Source: Cokeromyces recurvatus (lineage: Eukaryota > Mucoromycota > Mucoromycetes > Mucorales > Mucoraceae). From it: a stretch of DNA of 64,000 bases. Shown here in pieces: positions 23,875-35,614 of the stretch. Every line of letters begins with the position of its first letter. Position 1 is the stretch's first letter. The translations under genes were made by a program, and so were the position numbers. The stretch spans positions 558,001-622,000 of the forward strand of contig NW_026251389.1 in NCBI RefSeq assembly GCF_025118155.1, written 5' to 3'. The notes beneath the pieces were generated by a model. That model had not been told where the DNA came from and did no database searches. It saw nothing but the letters and a program-made list of their open reading frames with translations.

Positions 23875-24198
23875 ATGCCCCTCAAGAGACGTGATTCCTC
23901 CAGTTCTACTATTTCCTCTACAAGTTCAGAAAAATCAGTTCGATTTGAAAACATGGATACCGTATTCTTTACTCATAGTTCAGAAGAATATGATCGAAAA
24001 GCTGTGAAAGAATCAACTGACTTTCCTGTCACTTTGGGTCGTATGTTCTTGTCCGAATCAGAGCAGAACTTACAACAAGAGCGTATTTTACAACGAAATA
24101 CTATCACCAATGGAAGAAGAAGTTTAGAAGGTTATGCTGTCCTTCTTCAAATTAGGTCTCGTTCTACAGCTAGAAGTGATGCTTCATGTCTATTCTAA
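23875..24198 (+). CDS. Small Ser-rich protein with an RVxF-like motif
   Basis: An ORF of 107 aa if started at MPLKRRDSSSS (23875), or 126 aa from an earlier ATG at 23818; the later start gives a more ordinary N-terminus. A basic/Ser-rich head (RRDSSSSTISSTSSEKS) is followed by KSVRFENMDTVFFTHSSEEYD. KSVRF fits the RVxF docking motif for protein phosphatase 1, and the 'KxVRF...VFFF' layout recalls short fungal phosphatase-binding proteins. That role is inference from a five-residue motif. The rest is polar with no membrane helix. It lies on the same strand as RPT5 further downstream, after a run of poly-T promoter-like sequence. Confidence 0.6.
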   Translation: MPLKRRDSSSSTISSTSSEKSVRFENMDTVFFTHSSEEYDRKAVKESTDFPVTLGRMFLSESEQNLQQERILQRNTITNGRRSLEGYAVLLQIRSRSTARSDASCLF

Positions 24199-24786
24199 TG
24201 AATAAACATGTGTATACATATATACCCACCCCTTCATTTTGTTTTATTTTAACTTACACTTTCAATATCATCATTACATACATGACAGTATGTTATTTGT
24301 ATTATATAATAGTAGTATTGTTTATATCTTGGTTTAATAATAAAAGTTTTTTTAGTAAATTTTCTTAAAAAAAAAATCCCTTTTACAATGACATTTATAA
24401 TACACGCATTGTTGTTTATCTTCTATATTCTTTTATGCTTCCAAATTACATACATATTCTCTTTTTTATATTGTCCAAACAAGCTTTAGCATTTGAAGGT
24501 ATCTGTTATTTATTTAATTGTCTTAAGGCTAATCACTTGGATTTATTTTATATATTTAAAAGCATTTGAATGAACTGGAACTATTCTGGGGTCGGACGAA
24601 TGTTAACAATGCACAAATCGCGTTAAAGTTTATTTTTTTTATTTTTTATTTTTTTTTATCATTAATGTGACTGTTAACAATAGACAAAGCAACACGTAAT
24701 TTATTGTGCAATATACACTTTCTCTCTTTTTTTTTTTTTTTTTTTTTTTTCTCTCTCTCTTTAAAAAAAAAAATCAACATTACAAG
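24199..24786. promoter_or_regulatory. Upstream region of RPT5 with pyrimidine-rich tract
   Basis: 588 nt without a gene. The 60 nt before the RPT5 ATG hold CTCTCT, about 22 T and CTCTCTCTCT (24721-24761), then an A-rich leader. Pyrimidine tracts like this often mark transcription starts in fungal housekeeping genes. I looked for the proteasome element GGTGGCAAA and did not find it. Confidence 0.45.
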
Positions 24787-26207
24787 ATGGCTACGTTAGA
24801 AGATAAATCTTTATGGGAATCCGAAAATAATGACAACGATATTGGACAAGATATTCTTCGTTTATCACCTGAAGAAATCACAAATAGAACTCGTTTACTT
24901 GAAAATGATATTAAAGTTATGAAATCAGAAATTGTCCGTCTTCAACACGAACAAGCTGCTATGAAAGAAAGAATTAAAGATAATAAAGAAAAAATTAAAT
25001 TGAATAAGCAATTACCTTATCTTGTTGGTAATGTTGTTGAAGTAAGTTTGTCTCTTCATCTTTAGAAATTATATACATATACATATATATATATTGTATT
25101 GACATTCTATATAGTTGCTTGACGTTGAACCTGAGGAAGATGATGCAGAAGGTGGTAATGTCGATTTAGATAGTCAAATTAAAGGAAAATGTGCTGTCAT
25201 TAAAACATCTACAAGACAGGTATAAAATGAGCAATAAATTATAATAATATGCTTCATACTTATATATTCGTTAATAGACTATCTTTTTACCGTTAATTGG
25301 TTTAGTGGATGCAAGTGAATTAAAGCCAGGGGATTTAATTGGTGTAAATAAGGATAGTTATTTAATTCTAGATAAACTTCCTGCTGAATATGATTCACGA
25401 GTAAAAGCTATGGAGGTAGATGAAAAACCAACAGAAGATTATAATGACATTGGTGGTCTTGACAAACAAATTGAAGAATTGGTTGAGGCTGTTGTATTAC
25501 CTATGACACACGCTGATAGATTCAAAAATTTGGGAATTAAGCCTCCTAAGGGTGTTTTAATGTATGGTCCACCTGGTACAGGTAAAACACTTTTAGCTCG
25601 AGCATGTGCTGCTCAGACCAATTCTGCTTATCTTAAATTGGCCGGTCCTCAATTGGTTCAGATGTTTATTGGTGATGGTGCTAAATTAGTACGTGATGCT
25701 TTTGAGTTAGCCAAGGAAAAGGCACCAGCAATTATTTTTATTGATGAATTAGATGCTATTGGTACTAAACGTTTTGATTCAGATAAGTCAGGTGATCGTG
25801 AAGTTCAGCGTACTATGTTAGAATTATTGAATCAATTGGATGGTTTTTCTTCCGATGATCGCATTAAAGTAATTGCAGCTACCAACCGTATAGATATTTT
25901 AGATCCTGCATTATTACGTTCAGGTCGTTTAGATCGTAAGATTGAATTCCCTCTTCCTAATGAAGAGGCAAGAGCACGTATCCTTCAAATTCATTCTAGA
26001 AAGATGAACGTTAGTAAGGATGTTAACTTTGAAGAATTATCAAGATGTTGTGATGAATTCAATGGTGCTCAATGTAAAGCTGTTTGTGTAGAAAGTGGTA
26101 TGTTGGCTCTTAGAAGAGGTGCAGTGGAAATTACACATGAAGATTTTATGGAAGCTATTCAAGAAGTGCAGGCAAAGAAGAAGATGACATTACAATATTA
26201 TGCTTAG
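24787..26207 (+). CDS. RPT5: 26S proteasome regulatory ATPase subunit 6A (Rpt5/PSMC3)
   Basis: Three exons (24787-25041, 25115-25219, 25278-26207) give 429 aa. Rpt5 is one of six AAA+ ATPases in the base of the 19S particle; it unfolds ubiquitinated substrates and helps open the 20S gate. An N-terminal coiled coil (about 35-75) is followed by an OB-fold region and the AAA+ domain. The Walker A motif GPPGTGKT is at about 217-224 and Walker B IIFIDELD at about 272-279 (D276/E277). The arginine-finger region [14 protein letters not shown] is present. The C-terminus LQYYA is the HbYX gate-opening motif characteristic of Rpt5. Introns are GT-AG. This is the best conserved gene in the window. Confidence 0.98.
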
Positions 26208-28507
26208 TTACATGTAAAATAAAAAACAAAAACAAAAAATATCGCTTTGTGTATATAAAAGAAAAAATCTTGATAATATATTTATCATCATTGAGTGTAT
26301 ATATTGACCGAGTATAAATAAAATAAGGAGGAAGGAGAAGTAGAAGGAATAAGTGCTTTTTTTTTTAAAAAATATACATACACATATAAATATATATATA
26401 CATACACATATAAATATATATTTATATACATGCTTAAATACATGTATATTATTAACATCTTTTCTTTAATTGTATCAACTTGTGTCAACAATTAACATCA
26501 AAGTAAAAAGCGATCGATATATAATATATTAAAGAGGCTTCATTCGCAGATGTTAAATCTGTTTACAGAACGTTGACTAATATTGCTCCTAAGTGTAGAT
26601 GGTCTTACTTCTTTTGATGTTTCAGTTACTCTCATTTTTCAGATAGTCAGTGCTATTAAACTCCACTTTCTTGACATGGCTCTCTCTTCTGGATCAAAAA
26701 CTTTCGATCGGGTTAAGCTTAGGGAAAATACTGAGGGAGATAGATGCCTTCTTGTCATGAGCTGACTTATAATGTCATATTTCTTGATTAAACAAGCGGA
26801 TCAAGGAATTCTATCTAGATTCCCCCTGAAAAACTCTCTTGATCCACTTTATCAAATAATATTAAAACTTCTAGCATTTCATTATCTGTAACATATCTTA
26901 TTCGGTCGTGACCCACACTTTTTTGATTCGAATCTTATCTTAGACTTCTTTAACAATTCTTATAAATACTCCCATCATAAATAAAGTGATTGACCTTAGA
27001 ACTATTGTTTGCTCTCGTTGACGTCTCTTTTGTCTTTTTATTATTTTTATTTGATATTTTACAAGAAATATCATACTTCTGTATTCTCTCTTTGAAATAG
27101 TTTATGCAATCTCATCAGCCCTATTAATTGGTGCATTGTTCAGAACGATGTGAAATTCCTTCGTCTCAGGAAATGGATCCATACAGTTCATTGACTTTTG
27201 TAGGAAGATTATGTAATGATTAGTGACGGTATCTTTAGACGCGTTTTTTTTTTCTTTTTTTTTTTTTTTTTTTTTTTGTTCATTTCAAAATTAAAGTAAA
27301 TTAATAAATCAACACATTACATGAACTAATTGAAATGCGAAATTAAATAAATTCAATTCTATTTAAAAAAAAAAACTACTTTTTTTTTTATAACAAAAAG
27401 TCTTTATTTCATTTATATAATTACAATACATATTTTTATGATTTGAAATAACTGCCATGTAACTTTTATTATTTTAAACTGTAATTTACATTTTATAAGC
27501 TTGTAATTCAAGCTATACATATAAAACTTGTGGGGAATAAAGGAAAAAAGAGTTGAAATAGCAGATAAATAAAATTCACAGCCTATAGTCAAAATATCTG
27601 TAAACTTAAGATAATAAAAAATGGTAGTAGAGATGTACATTTTTTTTTATTGGATATATGTATAAGCTATTATAGCATCTAAAATGTAGTATATCGAAAC
27701 AATAATATCCTCACTAAATTTTGATTATATCCTGTATTATAGGATGTACTTCATTGCACGTTCTTTGGTGCATTACGTATTTCTTTTTTTCACAAATCAC
27801 GTGAAAGATTCTTATTTACTATAAAAACAAAACAAAGGAAAGCTAATGACGTTCATAGTAACAATAAGAAGAAATAAATGAATAGCTTACTATTGATTAT
27901 ATACTTCTTTAGCAGCGATAGAATATTTTTTCTCCATATTGTCTACCACCTCATATATTCTTTTCTGATTAGCTTACACGTGTAACTATTTTGTACATTG
28001 TTTTAAGTAATTTCTCTTTATCTCTCTCTCTCTCTCTCTCTTTTGTTTCATTTACTTTTTAATAAATTCTGATTTGTTTCACAAGTAACAGTAACAAGAA
28101 AGGTGATCCCAGGCTTCTAAATAAACTCGATTAATAGCTTGAACAAACAAACAAAAAGTGTTAATAAATCTCATTTGACTTATACTTGAAAGTTTTGATT
28201 CATAATGAAAATAAAAAAAAAAAAATCTCAGCGACCGCTTTAATAAAATTGACAGTTTTATTATCTTGATCTAGAATTACTAATGACTATGATTACTGTT
28301 CAACTATGTGAAACCTTGCTGAATGAGGGTATCACTGAGAAGAAATTATTTTCAAAAAAGGCAAAATTTTTTATAGAAAAGATTATTTGATTGGATAATA
28401 CTAGGTTAAGAAAAAAATATATCTATCTAAGCATGGTCTAATCAACAAGTTGGCACTATTTTTATTTTTATTCTCTTTCTTTCCAAAATAAAAATAAACT
28501 AAAATAA
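26208..28507. other. Intergenic region, no gene recognised
   Basis: About 2.3 kb. The first half (26.5-27.2 kb) is less A/T-monotonous than its surroundings and has a 60-codon frame (26583-26765) with no family resemblance; it could be an old degenerate sequence. The second half has poly-T (27258-27277), CT (28021-28040) and A-rich runs. No supported gene. Confidence 0.5.
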
Positions 28508-30957
28508 ATGAATGACAGCCCAAAGGCAAATAAACGGTAAAAGACCAATGATAAATATATATGAAACTGATAAAAAAAAAGAGAAAAGAGAAAAGAAATT
28601 AATCTTATTGTGATAATATAGATTTCCCGATCCGGTCGTCATACCTGCGGCAACAACTATAGTCATCCCTCCAACTCCACAAGAACCTCGTAGAAGGTTA
28701 CAAGATATGTTTGTTGTAGGAGAGCCAAATCAGGAAGAAGATACAACTTTAAAAGACGAAAAAGATACGTTAAATAATACTGAAAAAGATAATAACTATA
28801 TACCCAGAAAGAAAGTTAGAAATACTGTACAATTTCCAGCTGATTTAGAAAAACGATTTTATAATCATCAAGATCAAAATTTAGCCATCGATGAAGAAAT
28901 TGGAACATCAACATCATCACCACAACCTACTCGAAATGAACGGTTACTTAATTACCTTCATGCTAAATTCCCAAGTCGAATTGTCAGACGAGTAGTGAAA
29001 TGTACAATTGCCTATTTCTTATCGACTTTATTTAGTCTCATTCGACCCCTCACGGCGGCCATAGGTCCTGCATCCTTCTTGGCCACTACTGGTATGCTTT
29101 TTAGTCATCCAGGGCGTACGATGGGTGCTCAATTTGATGCAACTGTAACAGCTGTCTTGGGAGTTGTGATTGCTGTTCTTTGGTCCTTTGCAGGTTTGGC
29201 CTCCTCTGTTGCCTATAACTTACACCACTCGGACCATGAATTACATCCTAATGGGAATATAATTAATGCTTGTTTCTTATTCGTTGGCGTCTTTTGGTCA
29301 CAGATACTGCGTCAAATCTATCCGAAATTCCATTTTTTTTCGTTACAGTTCATGATCATCCAGATCTTTACTATGACACGTGGCCTTCATTACGTCGTCA
29401 TCCCCTTCAAGTTACCCTTAAATTATGGTATCCCCTTGCTTATAGGACATGCAATCTCACTTTTAGTCAACTTGCTTATTTGGCCAGAGACGGCTGTAGA
29501 TGGTTTAGGTAGAGCCCTTAGAGAAACTATCACAAGTAGTCAAGATATGCTTCATTTAATCACAAAGCAATTTTTTCTTGATCCTAATTCTGATTCTGTA
29601 CCTGAATCAGTCGTCAATGAAGCTGCTTCCAAGATGCGAGTGGGCATGACAAAGGTGAAAACAGCTTATCATGAAGCAAAATATGAAATTTCTTATGCCT
29701 ATGTTCATCCTCAACAGTTGAGTCAGATTCAGAAATCCCTTGATCGACTGACGAAACATTTGAATATCCTTGGGAGTTGTTTAAAGATAGAGCGTGAATT
29801 ATTTGAGAGTGCAATTGAAGTATTACAAGCAGAGATGAAGGATTATCCCGATATGACAGATGAAGATGATACATCATCCTATGTAAGCGGTAGGGCTTCA
29901 TTCTCACAACGCCATAGTTATGATATGAGTGATAATGAGGAAACACATCGTTCTTCTTTGAGTCGTCCATCCTATAGCGAAGAAGACCTCAATTTACTGC
30001 GTAATGCATTACGTGCTACAAACGATTTTATGAATAATAATAATAATAATAGTAGTAGTAGTAATAATAATAATAGTAATAATAAACATACCAATTCATA
30101 TTTAAGTGCTAATAACATTAGTGCATATTCCTCTCGAACTACCTCAAGAGCCAGCTCTCGTCCTGGTTCTACTCATAATTCTGATGATGATCGTGTTGAA
30201 GGGGAAGAAGAGGATTACACTGAACACAATCAGAAATCGGTCAGTTCCTTTAAATCATTTTTGAATTTACCAAGACTATCCATACCAAAGCCTAAGCCTC
30301 CTAAGAAATCAAAAAAGCAAACAGAGTATCATCATCGACATCTTCTCCTTACCTATTTAGAGGGTCTACGTGATCCCCTGATGGACCTCTCTCTGGATTG
30401 TTCGACTGTTTTGGAATGTATCTGTGATAGTATTGCAAATGAATTCGATATGGATCCTGATGATGACGATTCGATTCGACAAACCTGGAAATCCTTCTTG
30501 CAGCATACATTTCGAATAGGCAATCAAAGGGATATCCGTAATGAAGAAAGTATCAAACGATCTGTAAAGCGACATAAAGGGAATGAAAAATGTAACTGCT
30601 CTCAGAATATCCGTTTAGCTATTACTCATTTTGATAACTCGGAAAGAGATCGAATGCATGCATTGTATGAGATCAAGAAGGCGCAGTCTGGTCTTAATAA
30701 CACATTAGACTTGGGAATGCGCCAGGAACTCTTTTTGGTCTTTTTCTTTATCTTTACAATGCGTGAAGTCGCGACTGAACTTCAGGAAATGGCGATTCAA
30801 ATGGATGAATTACGTTTGAATTCACGAAAGGGCAGTTTAGTTGGAAAGAGAAGGAAGCATTTTTATTTTCCTATATTTAAACAAAAGAAATGGCAGAAAT
30901 GGGCAAGAGGCAGTAATCATCAAAGTACGCGTGATAAGGGGGGTTATACTTCTGGTA

Positions 30958-30993
<36 letters not shown>

Positions 30994-33041
30994 CACCTTT
31001 ATTTACTGTATTTTTATTTATAGCTGTATTGACATCTCATATACCAAAAGATGAACCAACGAAAAATGAAGTAAAAGATGAATATAATCAACTTCAAAGA
31101 ATTCAAACTAATAATAGTCTGAAGCGAACTTTAAGTCACCGTTCCTCTTTAGCTAAAAAGTTACCCCGTATAAATATATCAGAAAAGGCCATTGCAGAAG
31201 AAGCAGAGGACAATAACTCTTCTCCCATTTTAGTAAATTATCGTAGACAAAAATCACCATACCTTCGCAGAAAAGATGAATCATTATCGCCTCCATCACT
31301 ATCATTAAATAAAAATAATGAACAAAATAAAAAAAGTAAAATACCGCAATATTATATAGAAACAGATGAAGACTCTGAATTAACAGCACAACAAAAGAGA
31401 GAAGAAAAGATCAAGACGCCAATCATGTTACATATTCGATATGGAATTTGGCTTCGTCTTCAATACCTTCGTCGATATGAATTTAAATTTGCACTAAAGA
31501 TGGCTATTGCTGTGTTGCTATTATGTCTCCCAGCTTTTATACCAGAGTCATCAAGTTGGTATTATAATGTAAGAGGACAATGGGCTGCTTTAACGGTTAT
31601 TGCTATTATGAATCCAACAAGGTAACTACATGTATAAAATTATGAAGAAGGAGAAAGAGAAAGAGAGAAAAAAAAATTAATCTCTGTTTATATAGTGGTG
31701 GTACTTTACAAGCCAGTATTTGGCGTATTGTAGGCACATTGGTAGGTGCATTTGTAGGCTGGGCAGCTTTGGAAGCAGGAGGAGGTAGTCCATATCTTTT
31801 GGGTCTTTTTGCTGTTTTACTTGGTAAATAATATTAACAATAATAATAAAAGCTTGCTATGTCTCATTTTTTTTTTTTTTTTTTTAGCTATTCCATTCTT
31901 TTATATTCATTTAGGAAGCACTTATAATAAAGTAGGTATTGTAACTTTGGTTACTTATATGGTTGTTGCGTTGAGTAGATACGCATTTCCTACTCCAGGA
32001 GAAACCTTTGCAGCTACTGTATGGTAAGTTGTTGTAGATAGAAATATAATTATAGCAAATCATTTAATTCATATATTTTATTTATACATTTATATACATA
32101 AATATATATACATATATATATGTATATAGGAAACGAACTGTTACATTAATTGTGGGTATATGCGTTGCTCTTCTTTTAAATTCGTAAGTTTGAAAGAAAA
32201 AGAAAAAAAAATAAAAGGAAAAAGAGGACGTTGCTGATTTAATCTATCTTTTTTTTTTTTTTAATTTTAGTTTGGTTTGGCCATTTGTTGCTCGAAATAT
32301 GGTTCGTAAATCACTTGCAAGCTGTTTAATTCAATTGGAGGACTATTATACCTATGTTATAGGCACCTTCCTATATCATAATCCTTATACATTACCTAAT
32401 GATGAAGAAATAACAAAAAGTATAAAATTGGAAAATAGAATCCAATCAGCCATTGATACATGCTCAGTTCTATTAGAGCTTACAGATCATGAACCCCGTT
32501 TTCGAGGTCCCTTTCCAAAATTGTTCTACAAGGAAATGATTGTATCTGTAAGAAATATCCTAGACCGCTTATTGAGTATTCGAACTGCCTTACTTCAAAT
32601 GCCACTTGAAGTAAAACGTGATATTTGTGAAAAAGCATATCACGCAGATAGAAGAGATTTGGTAATGTATTTCTAATGGGATAATAGTAGCCTATCATAT
32701 TAACCCTCTCCCTTCCTTTTTTTTTCCCCCTATAAAAGACTGCTTCGATTTTACTTAGTTTTCATTTATTGGCATCTTCTTTAAGATCCAAAACTCCTTT
32801 ACCGATTTATATGCCTTCTGCACGAACGATTCGAATGAAACTACTTGAAAGTCGTCGTGCAAACCAGCAGAAGGTAAACTGGACTCGATTTCGTAATCTT
32901 ACATGGTTTGCTATGGCCTGTTCCACGGGAGAAATAATTGATGAATTAGAGTATCTTTCTAAATTGGTTCGATACATTGTTGGTGAAAGTGATTATGCAG
33001 AGCTTGTAAAAAAAATAGATGATTTTGAAAATTATCCTTAA
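28508..33041 (+). CDS. BRE4/aromatic-acid-exporter-like membrane protein (ArAE/FUSC family)
   Basis: Eight exons: 28508-28536, 28622-30954, 31024-31621, 31696-31823, 31888-32023, 32130-32183, 32271-32661 and 32739-33041; 1323 aa. The layout is that of fungal Brefeldin-A-sensitivity (BRE4)/ArAE_2 proteins. A polar N-terminus is followed by a first block of membrane helices (RPLTAAIGPASFLATTGMLF, TVTAVLGVVIAVLWSF). A long soluble middle with coiled-coil, Asn/Ser low-complexity and basic stretches comes next. A second block of helices (MAIAVLLLCLPAFIP, GQWAALTVIAIMNPTRSGG, ASIWRIVGTLVGAFVGWAAL) matches the FUSC-type core, and a conserved C-terminal DUF2421-like part ends the protein. Relatives are putative anion/aromatic-acid exporters; yeast Bre4 affects endomembrane traffic. 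The 29-nt first exon is inferred from a good donor and frame; the next ATG (28707) is an alternative start. Intron 30955-31023 is in frame without a stop. Confidence 0.85.
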
Positions 33042-33074
33042 ATTAAATTTTGTAAATTTTTATTAAAGTTTCTC

Positions 33075-33107
<33 letters not shown>

Positions 33108-33148
33108 TGTTTGAAGCTGTCTATATATTTATATTCTAATTAATTATA

Positions 33149-33576
33149 ATGGCAGAAGTACAATTTGATGATCTGGATTCAGTACAAAATAATGAGGAAA
33201 GAGAAGAATTAGTAAAGTAAGATGATGTAGAATGCCATTTCGATAGAAAAAGTTCTTTATTTTTTCTTATTCCTTCCTTCTCTTAATAGACATGTACTTG
33301 AATTACAATCACAATTACGAGGTAATCATAAAAATTAAATGGGGTGGGAGGATAATTCTTTATTCTTTTTAATAAAATATCTTTAAAGAAATGTTATCGC
33401 GAGTAGACGCAGCAAGGAAAGAGTATCAATCACTTTCGACTGAGAACCAATTATTACAAAAATATATTAATAACTCACTTACATCCACCGCTGTCTTTGG
33501 TGCGACTAATGGGGCCGTTAACTCGAATAACATATCTCTAAAACAAACAAATAACAAGCCTGAATCACCTCGATAA
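33149..33576 (+). CDS. SCOC: Short coiled-coil protein (SCOC family)
   Basis: Three exons (33149-33216, 33290-33321, 33389-33576) encode 95 aa. The centre reads VLELQSQLREMLSRVDAARK, then STENQLLQKYINN and TSTAVFG. This lines up along its whole length with animal SCOC (VLELQHTLEDLSARVDAVKE, SENQVLGQYIENL, SASSVF). SCOC is a small dimeric coiled-coil protein of the Golgi that binds Arl GTPases and takes part in autophagy in animals; its fungal role is less known. An acidic head and an Asn-rich tail flank the coil. All three exons would be missed by a simple ORF scan except the last. It starts 108 nt after the preceding gene on the same strand. Confidence 0.88.
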
Positions 33577-34748
33577 ATTTGCTATTTTTTTTTTCTTTTT
33601 CATCTCTGTAAATATCATTTTTCTCAGTTCAAATAATAAAATTAGCAGTCTCCTCTTTACTCTAATAAATGTTGATTTATTGTTAATTTTTCTTCTCCTT
33701 TTAATAGTATACATGTCAATAGATATGAATAAGGAGAATTATAACTATAGCTTATTTTAGTGACTTTATTAAATTACATGGTGAGGAGTTACATAAGATA
33801 GGAGAGGATGGTTTTACCCGCCATAAAAGCGACAAGCTCCTCTCCTTAAATTTTCACATAAAAATATTGGCTCTCACTTTCTCTCCTCCTCCTCCTCTTC
33901 CTCTTCTTCCTCCTTTTTATTGTGTATTTGTGTGTATACATGAATAGATTATACAAATGAAAATATCATTTTTTTTGTGTATAAATAAGCTTAAATAATA
34001 CATACTGCCTTTTACTGTACACAATGTACACGATACATTTTTTATATGTTAATATTATCGTATAAATGTCAATAGTATATTCATTTTTTTTTAATTTAGA
34101 ATTTGTCGATCTCTGCTTAGCACTGTGTTTTTTTTTCTTATATAAAACATAATGAGTACATATTAATAATGACAGATAAAACGGTATACATGCTTTTATT
34201 TGCCTCCTATATAAATATACATATATATACATATTCTTTCATTATATTTCTCCCTTTAATAACACACATGATTATAAATTTACAAATATGTACATATTAT
34301 ATTAACTATGGACTATAAAAAGCATATATGCATAGAAGTCATATGTATTTAGTATATGATAAAACCTTATATATAATTAACCATAGTCTCTTGACATGAT
34401 ATGTAATAATCAATCATTTCATATGATATGTGTGTATATATTAAAGAGAAACATGAGAGCAAAACTTAAAAATACTCTATTATATTGAAAATAATATATG
34501 CTTATTTGATGTTTATAATGAAGAAATACCATGCTATTATAGTTGTCGTTATAAAAGAAAAGACAATTTAACTGGGCTAATTTAAAATATATAACACACT
34601 ATTATATCTTTTCTTTAACGAAAACATACATGCTTGTCAATGTTATTTTATATATAATCAAGCTATCACATTGATATATGAATACATACGCAGTAAATCA
34701 AAGCTTTAATTTATAGTCTGCGCGTAAAAATGCAGTAATAAATAAATC

Positions 34749-34787
<39 letters not shown>

Positions 34788-34939
34788 TTGCCCTACTGTA
34801 AACTTCCATGCAAAAATAATTTAATTGTTCAATTGTGTTCCTATTTGTCTTTCTGTTTTTTTATGTTTTCTTGTCAAAGAACCTGTTTACCTCCTTTTTT
34901 TTTATCCTTCTCCTTCTCCGTCTCCCCTTTTGCCTTTTG

Positions 34940-34991
<52 letters not shown>

Positions 34992-35614
34992 CTCCCCTTT
35001 TCCCTCTTTTTTTTCATATAAATGGGATAATATCAATTTTGCTACTTTTGCCCTGCATTTGTTAAGTATTACTTATCTCCTATATCCTCTTTTTGTTAAT
35101 ACAATCTGATCTGTGCGTGTATCTTTTATGAAAAAACTTCTTGGATAATACATCAATTCCATAAATTGTTATTTAGCACATATTAAAAAGACAAATTAAG
35201 CATCAACATAAATATTTATTTATATTCCCTCCCTCCCCTGTCCTCTATTTTTCTTTTTCCCTCTTTGTTCTTTTTACAATAAAAACTTCAATCCTTTTCT
35301 AGTAGTAATAAACAATTAAACGCAGTATATAGATTAAGTCATTTGCCCAGAACTGTTTGGGTAACCTTTTTTTTTTTTTTTTTTTTATATTTTTATTCAA
35401 AAACAATAATAATAAAAGTAAAACCTAGCCCAAACAATAGATATTTTGTATATCGATTATTATTTAAACAGATACCTTTTCCCCTCCTCCTTCTTCTTTA
35501 TTATACTTTATTACTTAATCTATTAATTCATTCTTTCTTTCATAATTACATACTTTCTTTACTTGTAAAGAAAAAAAAAATAATACATATTTTATATATT
35601 TCTTTCATTAAATA
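33577..35614. other. Intergenic region, microsatellites and poly-T
   Basis: About 2 kb with no supported gene. It contains (TCC/TCT)n near 33885-33913, a (TTA)n microsatellite at about 34750-34787, a 48-nt poly-T run (34942-34989) and another T run before the FAR1-type gene (35367-35386). All open frames here arise from the homopolymers. Confidence 0.6.
34942..34989 (+). repeat. Poly-T homopolymer, 48 nt
   Basis: An uninterrupted run of 48 T flanked by pyrimidine-rich sequence. It produces spurious poly-Phe frames in all three forward phases. Confidence 0.95.

Noticed and set aside
26583..26765. 60-codon forward frame with a normal amino-acid mix
   Set aside because: No recognisable motif, no plausible splice partners, and no promoter-like leader; kept only as a note in the intergenic entry.
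29614..29970. 118-codon minus-strand frame inside the BRE4/ArAE-like gene
   Set aside because: It lies opposite a long conserved membrane-protein exon and is a shadow frame.
34788..35109. Three overlapping forward frames of 76-94 codons
   Set aside because: They are poly-Phe products of the 48-nt T run and have no protein character outside it.
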